Source: Roseburia hominis | GTDB lineage: Bacteria; Bacillota; Clostridia; Lachnospirales; Lachnospiraceae | Assembly: GCA_040702975.1 (NCBI GenBank) | Contig: CP159990.1 | Coordinates: 2,852,001 to 2,916,000 of the forward strand | DNA length: 64,000 bases | Direction: 5' to 3' | Part shown: in pieces, positions 41,528-50,407 of the stretch | Layout of the letters: every line of letters begins with the position of its first letter | Numbering within the stretch: the stretch's first letter is position 1 | Translations under genes and position numbers: made by a program | The notes under the pieces: generated by a model | Seen by the model: the letters and a program-made list of their open reading frames with translations, nothing else | The model's database searches: none | What the model was told of the DNA's origin: nothing

Positions 41528-43162
41528 TCATCCTATCTGGATACACCGGCTTGCCACATCAAACAAAATCGTATCATGTGTAATCAAAATCACCGTTTTC
41601 TTTGTTTCCTGCAGTTATTTCTTCAAAACACGGACGCTCTCCTGATCCAGATGATTGGAAGGTTCATCCAGAATCAGAACTTCGGAATCTTTCAGCAATG
41701 TGCGGACCAACGATATCTTCTGCTTTTCACCACCGGAAAAGCTGGTATCTTCTTCCATCCTCCGGCCGGCAAGATGCCAGATTCCAAACTCCCGCATCAG
41801 ACGATCCATTTTTTCTTCCCCCGCCTTGTTATTGCCCATAAGGATATTTTCCCGAACTGTTTCGTGGAACAAAAATGGCGTCTGCGGCGCACAGGCAATC
41901 AGCTTTCTCCAATCCGTCTTATTAATGACGCGAAAATCATGACCTGATATCTCGATCCTGCCCTCATAGCTTTCCAATGAAGTGCAGAGAATTTTCATCC
42001 AGGTAGATTTTCCCCTACCATTCTCCCCGCAGATCCGGATCTTTTCTCCTGTCATGATTTCAAAATTCAAATTTTCAAAAACTTTTTTCCCAGGATAAGA
42101 AAAACCAATCTTCTCTCCCGAAATACCAGAAAAGTGCTTCACCGGTTCCCCTCCTGTTATTTCTTCATCCTGATAAAACCCACATACCCGTTCTGCCGCG
42201 TTCTTCAGTAACGGATAATTCTGAATGATCTCCACGAGATCATTTAAAAACCCCTGAGCAACCGTAAGATAGATAAACAAAGAGGCAAATTCACCTGGAG
42301 TTACGCTTCCTCCAGCCACCATCACGGCACCTGCCAAAAGAAGCAGTACCATAGTCATCTGGTTCGTCAGTTCCTGCGCCTGCTCCGAAGACACCTTACA
42401 GGCAATCTGATGAACCGCACTTTTATGATAATATTCCCAGAACAGCTCCTCAACGCGGCTTCTGGCTCCCTGCCAGATCTCCCACATTTTTATTATGTAT
42501 GGCATGCTTACAATATCCGCCTCATAATCTCTACGCTTTGCCTGATAAATCTTTTCCTGTCTGTCATATTCAGCCAGCTTTTCTTTAAAGAAAAAAAGTA
42601 CGATAAGTTTTGCTGCCGCTATGGCAAACATCAATCCTGCCATTCCCCAGCTGATTTTTCCGACATAATACAGAAAATATCCCAGGCAAAAAGGCAGGGA
42701 AATAGCTTTCCCCAAAAGCCTTACCCACTGAATACGCAGAAGGTTCGGCGCATATTCCAGTTCATACTGAATCCTGCCGCTGCCTGATGACATTCCTTTC
42801 TCAATTTTTTTATTCAGGTAATGCCCAAAAATAACCTGATCGTGGCGCAGTGATTCTTTAAACATCACGAAATCTGAAAGCATTCCTGTAAACGGTACGG
42901 CAAATGCTACGAAAAACAGACACAGGAACAGAGCTGCCGCATGTTTTTTCCCCATGGAAAAGTTTAACTCAAAAGCTGAATCTGCAAATTTTCCCAGCGT
43001 ATCCGCAGTAACCACACCAAGGGTTCCAGTCAGGATCGCCGTAAATACATTCATCAGCAGGGGAATCCTCATTGCATATGCACATTCCCGGATCACTTTC
43101 TGCATGACTGTTCTCTTAATCCTGTAATTCTTTCTTCTCATCATATATCTGTCCATTCTCAA
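41528..43162 (-). pseudogene. ABC exporter half-transporter with premature stop before the H-loop
   Basis: Membrane domain (about residues 20-310) and ATPase with Walker A CGENGRGKST, signature FSGGEKQKISL and Walker B VLILDEPSNHLD. A TAA at 41615-41617 ends the frame after 515 residues. The same frame then reads LQETKKTVILITHDTIL, restoring the H-loop, to TGA at 41528. Without the H-loop the ATPase should be weak or dead. It overlaps the upstream half-transporter by up to 47 bp (ATG 43083 is another possible start) and would pair with it as a heterodimer. Confidence 0.8.
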
Positions 43163-44717
43163 TTCTGATCATACGATCCGCCGCATCACGAAACAAAGGA
43201 TCATGACTGACCAGAACCGTTCCTTTTCTCTCTCTGATTAATTCAAAAAGTGTCTCTCTGCCTTTTTTGTCAAGGTTATTGGATGGTTCATCCAGCAGCA
43301 GCCAGACCGGCTCCATAGCAAAGCCAATTGACAGAAATACTTTTTTTCTTTCTCCGCCAGAAAGGTCACAAATCGCTTTGCCGCTCCTGATTTCTTCTGT
43401 CAAACCAAACCTTTCAGCAATCCGGACAATCTTTTCCTGTTTCTCTTTTCCAAACATCTTAAACAAAGCATCCGCATCATAATGGTACTGGGGATCATGC
43501 TGCAGAATGTAAAACAGAATATCCGGATTTATCTCCGAAAAAACTGTTTTTCCTTTCATACAGATTTCACCATCATCCGGAAGAATAAGCCCGGCCAGCA
43601 AGTTCAGCAAAGTTGTCTTTCCTGCGCCATTGTTTCCTATTAACAGATAATTTTTGTCAGGCTCAAACTGGTAATAGATACTGTTCAATATCTCTTTGTC
43701 CCCACAGCAACAGGATACACGCTCCATCCGTATTCCCTTTGTTTTATAATGGCTCACCTGGCTCTTCTGCTTCTCATCCTGACAGATCCACTTTCTGATC
43801 CGTTTTTCTGCATTCTCTGATACCGCCATTTGGGGAAGTGCTTCAAATATACCCTGGACTGAACGGAAAAAACCTTTGGAGAGATAAACTGCCTGAACTG
43901 CAAGATCAGTCGAACAATAACCTGCTATAACGTAAAATCCAATCAACGCATAAGTTCCAAACTGTAAAATATGATCCATCAACCGATACATGGATCTCTG
44001 TGCCGCTGCAGCAGCATCCGCCTTTCTCCCAATCAACACATATTTTCTATGATAATCGGACAGTTTCTGCTGCCACCATGCTTTTAAATCGTACAGTTTT
44101 ATTGTCTCAAAACCTTCTGTTGCCTCAACCACATGATTTGTGATCTCAGCTTCTATTTCCTCGCATTTCTCATAGCTGATCTGCATATACTTCTTTACGA
44201 TCATCGGAGGAAGTAGCTGGGTCAATGAAATAACAGCCAGAGATACGGCCACGGCCGGACTTTGGATTAACAAAAATAAAAAGTATCCGACTGCCTCCAT
44301 CGCTCCAGAAACAATGCCTGGATACAATTCGATATATCTTCCAGTCACCTTATCCATATCGCTGGTAATGTTTTCGATTAACTCTCCATAATCAGTTCTG
44401 AACAACTGATCGGTCGTATTTTCCAGAAAGCTTTCCAGAAAATGAATTTTGGAGCAATGCACCGCGCGCGTCGCTTTTTTCTGCAGATCAATATTTGCTG
44501 CAAATTGGAAAAGGGCATATAACACCACCAAAATTATCAGGATAAATGAATACCGGACAACCCCTTCTACGTTTCCAGAAGTTGCCTGGCGGACTACCAT
44601 TGCCAACATCTGTGCATTAAGAAAAGCCGCAGGTATGGACAGGGTCTTTATCACAATATTTTCGTAACATACCCGCTTTGAATCCATCCAGAAAATACTT
44701 TTATTCTTCTGATTCAT
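43116..44717 (-). CDS. ABC exporter half-transporter (membrane + ATPase)
   Basis: A 533-residue fused exporter subunit. Helices span about residues 18-290; the ATPase has Walker A IGNNGAGKTTLL, signature LSGGERKKVFLS, Walker B WLLLDEPSNNLD and H-loop LVSHDPLFRDAAD. Motifs appear complete. It follows an HTH-TPR regulator with a 17-bp overlap. This arrangement is seen for exporters of peptides or toxic small molecules; substrate unknown. Confidence 0.88.
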   Translation of the reverse strand: MNQKNKSIFWMDSKRVCYENIVIKTLSIPAAFLNAQMLAMVVRQATSGNVEGVVRYSFILIILVVLYALFQFAANIDLQKKATRAVHCSKIHFLESFLENTTDQLFRTDYGELIENITSDMDKVTGRYIELYPGIVSGAMEAVGYFLFLLIQSPAVAVSLAVISLTQLLPPMIVKKYMQISYEKCEEIEAEITNHVVEATEGFETIKLYDLKAWWQQKLSDYHRKYVLIGRKADAAAAAQRSMYRLMDHILQFGTYALIGFYVIAGYCSTDLAVQAVYLSKGFFRSVQGIFEALPQMAVSENAEKRIRKWICQDEKQKSQVSHYKTKGIRMERVSCCCGDKEILNSIYYQFEPDKNYLLIGNNGAGKTTLLNLLAGLILPDDGEICMKGKTVFSEINPDILFYILQHDPQYHYDADALFKMFGKEKQEKIVRIAERFGLTEEIRSGKAICDLSGGERKKVFLSIGFAMEPVWLLLDEPSNNLDKKGRETLFELIRERKGTVLVSHDPLFRDAADRMIRIENGQIYDEKKELQD

Positions 44718-45657
44718 AATCTTCTTTCTCTTTAGCTATTAGTCCATCTTTTTCTGCGCTTCTCTGCGCCATGTCAGCTTCAACATCGAACCCTTTCCGA
44801 CGGAGTTTTTCCGCAATTTCCCCATACAGTTCACACGCTTTTCCATAATCTCCTGTTTTCTCATACAACATTGCCTTACTATATAATTCATCGAAGAAAA
44901 AGGTTCCTATTTCCCCTGCCTTATCATAGCACCGGATTGCTTCATCATATTTTTTGAGTTTCTCGCAAACCTCTCCGCCATTAATATACAGCGTCCAGGC
45001 ATCAGGAAATTTTTCGATTGCCTGCAAAAAGCAGTCATACGCTTCCTGAATTTTTCCCGCACAAATATATGCATCAAGCAGCAGATCCATCTCCTGGGAA
45101 TTTTCAGGCTCTGCGTCTACCCGTGCTTTCTGCTGAAGAATTGCTTCTTCCCCTTTCCCCAGCGTAGAAAGTAACGATATCCGGCAGGCACAGGCTCTGT
45201 AAAAGGAATGTTCATCCAAATCAGGGCCTCCATTCAGAATGCTGTCATACCACTTCATTGCTTCATTTTGGCAGTATTCAAGCATCCACTGATGAATGTT
45301 CGCATAATTCCACTTATCTTCTATTGAAAGTGTTCCTTCATTTATGAGCTTTTTATACTCATAAAGGCAGTTCATAAAATCATCTGGTTTTCTTGTCTTT
45401 TCATAGACAGCCGCCAGGCGTTGCGCATAATTATCATAGGCTGCCGGATTCTTTTTATAAAAATCATCAATCGTTACCCCATAAATCCTTGCTAAAGCCG
45501 GAAGTGATAAAACATCCGGTAAAGTTGTCCCACATTCCCATCTTGAAACTGTCTGCGTATTAACATTTAAAATATCAGCTACCTGTTCCTGCGTAAAATT
45601 TTTTGCAAGACGAAATTTTTTCAGATTCTCGCAAAGCACTGTTCGGTTTATATCCAT
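44701..45657 (-). CDS. XRE-type HTH regulator with TPR-like repeats
   Basis: A 318-residue protein. Residues 8-65 form a Cro/CI helix-turn-helix (LKKFRLAKNFTQEQVADILN, VSRWECGTTLPDVLSL). From about residue 90 helical TPR-like repeats follow (AWTLYINGGEVCEKLKKYDE, LYSKAMLYEKTGDYGKACEL). Such proteins often sense a peptide through the repeats. It is the first gene of the unit with the ABC exporter pair and probably controls it. Confidence 0.88.
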   Translation of the reverse strand: MDINRTVLCENLKKFRLAKNFTQEQVADILNVNTQTVSRWECGTTLPDVLSLPALARIYGVTIDDFYKKNPAAYDNYAQRLAAVYEKTRKPDDFMNCLYEYKKLINEGTLSIEDKWNYANIHQWMLEYCQNEAMKWYDSILNGGPDLDEHSFYRACACRISLLSTLGKGEEAILQQKARVDAEPENSQEMDLLLDAYICAGKIQEAYDCFLQAIEKFPDAWTLYINGGEVCEKLKKYDEAIRCYDKAGEIGTFFFDELYSKAMLYEKTGDYGKACELYGEIAEKLRRKGFDVEADMAQRSAEKDGLIAKEKEDYESEE

Positions 45658-45805
45658 TACCTTAAAATCTCCTGTTTGAAAATTTTTGTCCTATTATACT
45701 CCAAAAAAGAATGGAAAATAAGGTCTTATTTCGTGATTGCTATCTTAAAATCTGTATAGTCAATAGCCACATCTGTTTCCAGATGCCTGCTACCAACTCT
45801 TATTC

Positions 45806-45928
45806 ACCCCACAAACCGATACCCTCTCCCAACCATCGTCCGGATCAAATCCGGGGTCTTCAGCTTTCTCCTAAGCTGGCAGATCACATTATAGACTACA
45901 TGCTTACACCCGGCCATACCCCTCCCTT
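45806..45928 (-). pseudogene. C-terminal fragment of winged-helix regulator
   Basis: Encodes the last 38 or so codons of a protein almost identical to the one at 41051-41380 (NVICQLRRKLK to GRGYRFVG). The N-terminal two-thirds is missing. It lies directly after the intact transglycosylase gene. Confidence 0.8.
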
Positions 45929-45930
45929 TT

Positions 45931-46665
45931 CTAACTTGCCGATACTATTCTGTCCGCTTCTTCCTGTGTGATTATTTTGTTTCTTACCATGCTTCGCAGC
46001 ACTTGCTCTACTCTCTGTAAAGCCAGTTCCTTATTTTCATCCAAAGAATAAACGGACGGGGCATTGGGAAGTCCTGCCAATACCGCACATTCATAATCGC
46101 TTAATTCGGAGGGTTCTTTTCCAAAATATCCTACAGCAGCCTGACGGATACCGTAACATCCGTTTCCAAAATAAACCGTATTGGCGTATAGCCCAAAAAT
46201 TTCTTCTTTCGTATATTGGGATTCCAGCTCCAGTGCCGCAAACACCTCCGCTGCTTTCCGTTCCAGCTTTTTCCCCTGTGTAAAAAGCATATTTTTTGCA
46301 AGCTGCTGTGTGATCGTACTTCCACCCTCCACAAAAGACATCTCTCTGAGATCCGTCCATACGGCTCTCCCGATTGCGATCAGGTCAATGCCAGGATGAC
46401 GGTTGAACCTGTGGTCTTCCACGGATATTGTGGCATCAATATAAAACTGCGGCAGTTCAGAATAGGGAGTAAAACCTTCCATGCTGTGAATCTCTTCCAC
46501 TCTCTCACGAATGGACTTTTCCTTCACTGCCTTATCATACATCCGGTATCCCTTCACACCATAAAAAGCACAGGATACAAATAGCAGGCAAAGCAGAATG
46601 AAAAACAGACTAATAAATATCTTTCTGACAGGATGTTTCTTTCTTCGTTTTTTCCTCATAGGCAT
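45931..46665 (-). CDS. Monofunctional GT51 peptidoglycan transglycosylase
   Basis: About 244 residues. A basic N-terminus (RKKRRKKHPVRK), one membrane helix (IFISLFFILLCLLFVSCAFY) and a GT51 domain with catalytic Glu in ISVEDHRFNRHPGID. The conserved EGGSTITQQLAKNMLFTQ and NTVYFGNGCYGIRQAA follow. It polymerises lipid II into glycan strands; no transpeptidase domain is present. I start at ATG 46665 (GGAGAAGG upstream), overlapping the small membrane gene. The longer frame is a shadow. Confidence 0.92.
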   Translation of the reverse strand: MPMRKKRRKKHPVRKIFISLFFILLCLLFVSCAFYGVKGYRMYDKAVKEKSIRERVEEIHSMEGFTPYSELPQFYIDATISVEDHRFNRHPGIDLIAIGRAVWTDLREMSFVEGGSTITQQLAKNMLFTQGKKLERKAAEVFAALELESQYTKEEIFGLYANTVYFGNGCYGIRQAAVGYFGKEPSELSDYECAVLAGLPNAPSVYSLDENKELALQRVEQVLRSMVRNKIITQEEADRIVSAS

Positions 46666-46838
46666 CCAACCTTCTCCAATTTCCTGACTGTACAATCTGC
46701 AAATAACCACACAATGCCAATAGCAGCAAACAGCATACACAATAGGCTGATAAAAACGAACAGGATTGCCACCCCTGCCATTTTCTTTATTCTCTGAATA
46801 GTTTCTCCCCAAATACAAATATCCGTCTCACTTTTCAT
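46656..46838 (-). CDS. Small two-helix membrane protein
   Basis: A 60-residue protein with hydrophobic core (MAGVAILFVFISLLCMLFAA and IGIVWLF) and charged ends. It overlaps the transglycosylase start by 10 bp, so it is cotranslated. Function unknown; possibly a partner of the glycosyltransferase. Confidence 0.6.
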   Translation of the reverse strand: MKSETDICIWGETIQRIKKMAGVAILFVFISLLCMLFAAIGIVWLFADCTVRKLEKVGCL

Positions 46839-46865
46839 ATTTCACGCTCAAATCTTATCATTTTG

Positions 46866-47216
46866 CTACTCATAATTTATTATGTTTCTAATGGTTATTA
46901 GCAGATCGGGATCAGTCTTGTTACAGAATATTCCGCCATAAAACCTTACGCTACGAATCACAAATGAATCCTCTGTCCCGGACATTAAAATGAACGGGAT
47001 TTTCTTCCCACTTCTGTGAAGCCGCTTTAAAAGCTCTAATCCGGTACCATCCGGCATATTGTAATCTGAACAGATTAAATCAACTGCTATATTTTCGAGA
47101 ATCTTCAGAGACTCATTCACACCACCCGCCTCATATATCTCAAACTGGCCCCTTAAAGCATGCGATAAAATCTCTAAAAACGTAACGTTGTCCTCTACAA
47201 TCAATATCTTCTTCAA
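46866..47216 (-). CDS. Stand-alone receiver-domain protein
   Basis: A 116-residue CheY-like receiver with the acidic pair (ILIVEDNVTF), the phospho-Asp in LICSDYNMPDGTG, the Ser of ILMSGTEDS and, unusually, KTDPD in place of the usual K-P pair after the last strand. It has no output domain. It follows the ABC/YxeA genes and precedes the membrane and transglycosylase genes, so it may link a phosphorelay to them. Confidence 0.85.
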   Translation of the reverse strand: MKKILIVEDNVTFLEILSHALRGQFEIYEAGGVNESLKILENIAVDLICSDYNMPDGTGLELLKRLHRSGKKIPFILMSGTEDSFVIRSVRFYGGIFCNKTDPDLLITIRNIINYE

Positions 47217-47250
47217 CAGTTACACTCCCCTGTTAACAATAACTAAAACA

Positions 47251-47595
47251 TCATTCTGAATAAACAGTCTGTACAGCAGATGGAAGTTCCGTATATTCCA
47301 CTTCCTCCCAGTTTACAACTCCACGGATTGGCGCCGTTTTCAAGCATAAGTAGGCCTCATCTCTAAGAATTTTACTTGTTTCAAAAGTAACATCCCGCTT
47401 CTTGCCATTTTCATCATAAGCTGTCAGTGTGTAGGAATAATTCATCGCACCGTGCGGGTCAATTTCTTTTACCTTTGTGTTATCAATTTGTGTATAATAA
47501 TTAGTTCCGCCAGTTCCTGCATAAATGGCGATACCTATACAGAGGACGATTAAAACCGCCATCCCAACACCAATCAATACCTTCTTTTTGTTCAT
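47251..47595 (-). CDS. YxeA-family secreted/anchored protein
   Basis: A 114-residue protein with a membrane anchor or signal (KKVLIGVGMAVLIVLCIGIA) and the family core NYYTQIDNTKVKEIDPHG, SYTLTAYDENGKKRDVTFET, LRDEAYLCL. YxeA (DUF1093) proteins accompany bacitracin/lantibiotic ABC transporters. It ends the ABC operon at 47.6-50.3 kb. Confidence 0.85.
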   Translation of the reverse strand: MNKKKVLIGVGMAVLIVLCIGIAIYAGTGGTNYYTQIDNTKVKEIDPHGAMNYSYTLTAYDENGKKRDVTFETSKILRDEAYLCLKTAPIRGVVNWEEVEYTELPSAVQTVYSE

Positions 47596-47606
47596 CTTAT
47601 CCCTCC

Positions 47607-47693
47607 TTAAATTGCTCCATTTTTACTATCTGCTGCCAGCTTAAAACAAATCAGCATAACTGCTATGCCAATACATACCCATATTTTTTTCAT
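47607..47693 (-). CDS. 28-residue hydrophobic peptide in the ABC operon
   Basis: GAGGTGAG, then ATG 47691-47693, then MKKIWVCIGIAVMLICFKLA and a short polar tail, ending in TAA at 47607. It has one membrane helix with two leading Lys. It sits between the permease and the YxeA gene with a proper ribosome site, so it is probably real despite its size. Function unknown. Confidence 0.6.
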   Translation of the reverse strand: MKKIWVCIGIAVMLICFKLAADSKNGAI

Positions 47694-47744
47694 AGACACT
47701 CACCTCGCTTGCTTTTGTGTTTTCTTTCCTTTTATTCAACCAGA

Positions 47745-48527
47745 TTACCAGCCTCTTTTTCGCTCTGCTTTTTTGGGCATTCTTTTTGCTTTTGCATTGG
47801 GAAGTTTTTCCAGACGTGTAAAAGCATTTAACAACACCACGGAGCACAGCATCATAAGAATTAACACGATGACTGCGGGAAAAACCTGATAAGAAACACT
47901 GTCATATTCCGCACCGCAATACGGATCAATCAGAATCATTGCGGCCTTGATCGGGAACCAGTTCAGCAGGGAGCCCTCAAAGGTTGCAAAGTAACCATAT
48001 ACGAACGCAACTGCCACACCGATCAGACTGCTGCCAAAAAGAAACGTATTGGCAATAATGAGCGGAAGCACCGAAAGGTAAACCAAAAGATTTGCAGCGA
48101 TAATCCGCCCCGTTGCAATCATGATGCTGCAGGCAGTCATGCCGGGAAATTGCAGGAGCAGATTCATAATAACAGTAAGCATAGCATTGATAAGGCTGAA
48201 CGCTATGGAGAGGAAAAAAAGAATCTCAAATTTCCCAATCAGCAGCTTTTTATAAGTAACAGGAACCGTTAAAATTGATTTCAGTGTATCATCCGTTGTT
48301 TCCCTCGAAATGATAAAAGAGGCCGTCAGCATCATTACCACAGGGAAAAAATAAGTACAGTTCTGCTGAATCACCTGATGGACAAAATAGCCAAAATCCC
48401 AACCGACAGAGGTGCTGGCCGTCGAGTAGAAATAACTCATAAATACAGAGAGAAACATCATAGCGGCTCCGGCCTTAATTACAGAATACCGTTTTATTTT
48501 CCAAAATTCAGTTATAAGATTATCCAT
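47745..48527 (-). CDS. ABC transporter permease (second subunit of module B)
   Basis: A 260-residue membrane protein with six helices and the N-terminus LITEFWKIKRYSVIKAGAAM, where basic residues precede helix 1, as in LanE/LanG permeases. It starts 4 bp after the other permease. It parallels the permease at 14964-15734. Confidence 0.88.
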   Translation of the reverse strand: MDNLITEFWKIKRYSVIKAGAAMMFLSVFMSYFYSTASTSVGWDFGYFVHQVIQQNCTYFFPVVMMLTASFIISRETTDDTLKSILTVPVTYKKLLIGKFEILFFLSIAFSLINAMLTVIMNLLLQFPGMTACSIMIATGRIIAANLLVYLSVLPLIIANTFLFGSSLIGVAVAFVYGYFATFEGSLLNWFPIKAAMILIDPYCGAEYDSVSYQVFPAVIVLILMMLCSVVLLNAFTRLEKLPNAKAKRMPKKAERKRGW

Positions 48528-48531
48528 TTCA

Positions 48532-49344
48532 TCACCTCGTCCATTTTTTATAAAAGCGCAGCATGAGCAGTAGCGAAAGAACCAGCGTTATCCCCAGTAC
48601 AACGAATGCCCAGATGTCGGAGGGAAACAATAAATAAGCTGCTTCTGAAAGATGTCTGTCTGCCATACGTCCTAACATTTTTTTGCTGCTCCAGTTCATC
48701 AAACATAATGTCGGGAACAGATTGATTATCTTTACAAGTGATAAATTTGTTTCAACGATTGATAAAACACCCCAATTCAAAATCGCATAGAAAAACGAAA
48801 GCAGCGTGGAAATCAAATAGGATTTGTTGAAATAAATAATGAATACGATGACAGGCAATGTAGCAATTGTAATACCAATTCCAAAAATAAAACTGAATGC
48901 CAGCTTGAATCCAATATCATAAATGATTCCCGCATTTAAAATCCATGTAAAGAAAGTCATAAACGTAAAGTTGCAGAGTGTGTAGAAAAGCCCATAGAAC
49001 AATACGACAGATAATTTTGCCGCAATCAGCCGCGATGTGGTAACCGGAATCACACACAGATTTTTAAAAGTATCATTATCCCTCTCCATAAAGAACAGTA
49101 TGGAGGCCAGAATACCCAGCAGGCAAGGCTCCAAAAAAACCAGGCCGTAGCCAAGCATCATCGTATAAGATAAATCGAACCGCCCTTTTAAAAATTCCAC
49201 ACTCGTATCATTCCCCATTCCCATTTTAGAAGTGTATACCACAATAAGAGGGAACATCAGAGACAGCAAAACGATAAAAGGCACAATCTTTTTGCGCTTC
49301 AGTTTTGCAAATTCACCGGCTATCAGGTTAAGCAATTCCTTCAC
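48532..49344 (-). CDS. ABC transporter permease (first subunit of module B)
   Basis: A 270-residue permease starting MKELLNLIAGEFAKLKRKKI, six helices. It overlaps the ATPase gene by 17 bp. Parallel to the permease at 14242-14967 in the first module. Confidence 0.88.
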   Translation of the reverse strand: MKELLNLIAGEFAKLKRKKIVPFIVLLSLMFPLIVVYTSKMGMGNDTSVEFLKGRFDLSYTMMLGYGLVFLEPCLLGILASILFFMERDNDTFKNLCVIPVTTSRLIAAKLSVVLFYGLFYTLCNFTFMTFFTWILNAGIIYDIGFKLAFSFIFGIGITIATLPVIVFIIYFNKSYLISTLLSFFYAILNWGVLSIVETNLSLVKIINLFPTLCLMNWSSKKMLGRMADRHLSEAAYLLFPSDIWAFVVLGITLVLSLLLMLRFYKKWTR

Positions 49345-50251
49345 CCCCTGTTACCTTTTTAAAATAGTCCTCAAGCGTATCCTCACAAAGGTGCGCTTCG
49401 GAGACTTCCAGACCATTTTCCACAAAACAACGGGTAATAGAAGCAACCGGCAGATTTACCGCCATGAGCTGGATATTATTCTTATCCTTGATTTTGAAAA
49501 TCCGTGTCTGGAACACAGTCTCCAGCAGATGGGCGGCCTGCCTGCTGTCCGATACTGTAAAGTGTATATAGTGCCGGTTTTTCTGTTCCAGTTCAGCAAG
49601 ACTTTCTTCCTCCAGCAGCTTGCCGTGGTCAATGATTCCAATATCGTCCGCCAGCAAAGAAATTTCTGAAAGAATATGGCTGGAAATCAGAATGGTCTTT
49701 CCGCTGACATCGCACAATTCCCGGATAAAAGAACGCACCTCTGCAATGCCGATAGGGTCAAGGCCGTTTATCGGCTCATCCAGAATCAATACTGCCGGAT
49801 TATGCATAACTGCCAGGGCAATCGCCAGCCGCTGTTTCATACCAAGGGAATATTGTGAAAAAAGTTTTTTATCCCGATACGGCAGATTCACAAGCTCTAA
49901 GGCTCCCTTTATATAATTCCCGTCATCCAGTCCCCGCAATTTTGCAAAAATTTTAAGGTTTTCTGTAGCCGTAAGATTTGGATAAAATCCCGGAGATTCA
50001 ATCAGGCTGCCAATACGGGGGAGAATCTTCTTTTCATTTCCCTGTATCTGCCTCCCAAAAATCCTTACTTCACCGGATGTCGGTGCAGTCAGCCCCAAAA
50101 GCATCCGCATCGTTGTGGTTTTTCCGGCGCCATTTCTCCCAAGCAGTCCATAAATACGCCCTTTCCTAACGTGAATGTTTAACTCAGATACACTTTCCTG
50201 GTCCCCATATTTTTTTGTCAGGTTCCGGGTTTCAATGATGTAATCGCTCAT
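49328..50251 (-). CDS. ABC transporter ATP-binding protein (module B)
   Basis: A 307-residue ATPase with Walker A GRNGAGKTT, signature YSLGMKQRLAIA, Walker B VLILDEPINGLDP, H-loop ISSHILSEI and a regulatory C-terminal tail. I start at ATG 50251 (MSDYIIETRNLTKKYG) with AAAGGAGG upstream. It heads the operon ATPase-permease-permease-peptide-YxeA, of the type that removes lantibiotics or bacitracin-like agents. Its promoter carries array B. Confidence 0.93.
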   Translation of the reverse strand: MSDYIIETRNLTKKYGDQESVSELNIHVRKGRIYGLLGRNGAGKTTTMRMLLGLTAPTSGEVRIFGRQIQGNEKKILPRIGSLIESPGFYPNLTATENLKIFAKLRGLDDGNYIKGALELVNLPYRDKKLFSQYSLGMKQRLAIALAVMHNPAVLILDEPINGLDPIGIAEVRSFIRELCDVSGKTILISSHILSEISLLADDIGIIDHGKLLEEESLAELEQKNRHYIHFTVSDSRQAAHLLETVFQTRIFKIKDKNNIQLMAVNLPVASITRCFVENGLEVSEAHLCEDTLEDYFKKVTGGEGIA

Positions 50252-50282
50252 AATGTTTGTACCTCCTTTTTGATTCGCAATC

Positions 50283-50337
50283 AGCATAACATACCATTCT
50301 TGAGGGTATCTTGAGGGAACCTTGAGTTTACCTTGAG
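50283..50337 (-). promoter_or_regulatory. Promoter with four 11-bp-spaced CTCAAG half-sites (array B)
   Basis: On the minus strand CTCAAG repeats with its AAG at 50334, 50323, 50312 and 50301, each 11 bp apart. The -10 TATGCT starts at 50288, 13 bp after the last AAG, exactly as in array A. It is the likely binding site of the regulator at 50408. Confidence 0.7.
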
Positions 50338-50407
50338 ATTTCAGAACCTGAATAGGATTTTTCTAATATTTGAGTTATAATAAGGAATACAAAAAAGGAG
50401 GTGCCCT

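Noticed and set aside
31618..41617. Stop-codon recoding (TAA read as an amino acid) suggested by two in-frame TAA codons
   Set aside because: Many neighbouring genes, including strong core ones, end normally with TAA, and other lesions nearby are deletions and frameshifts; simple mutation is more likely.
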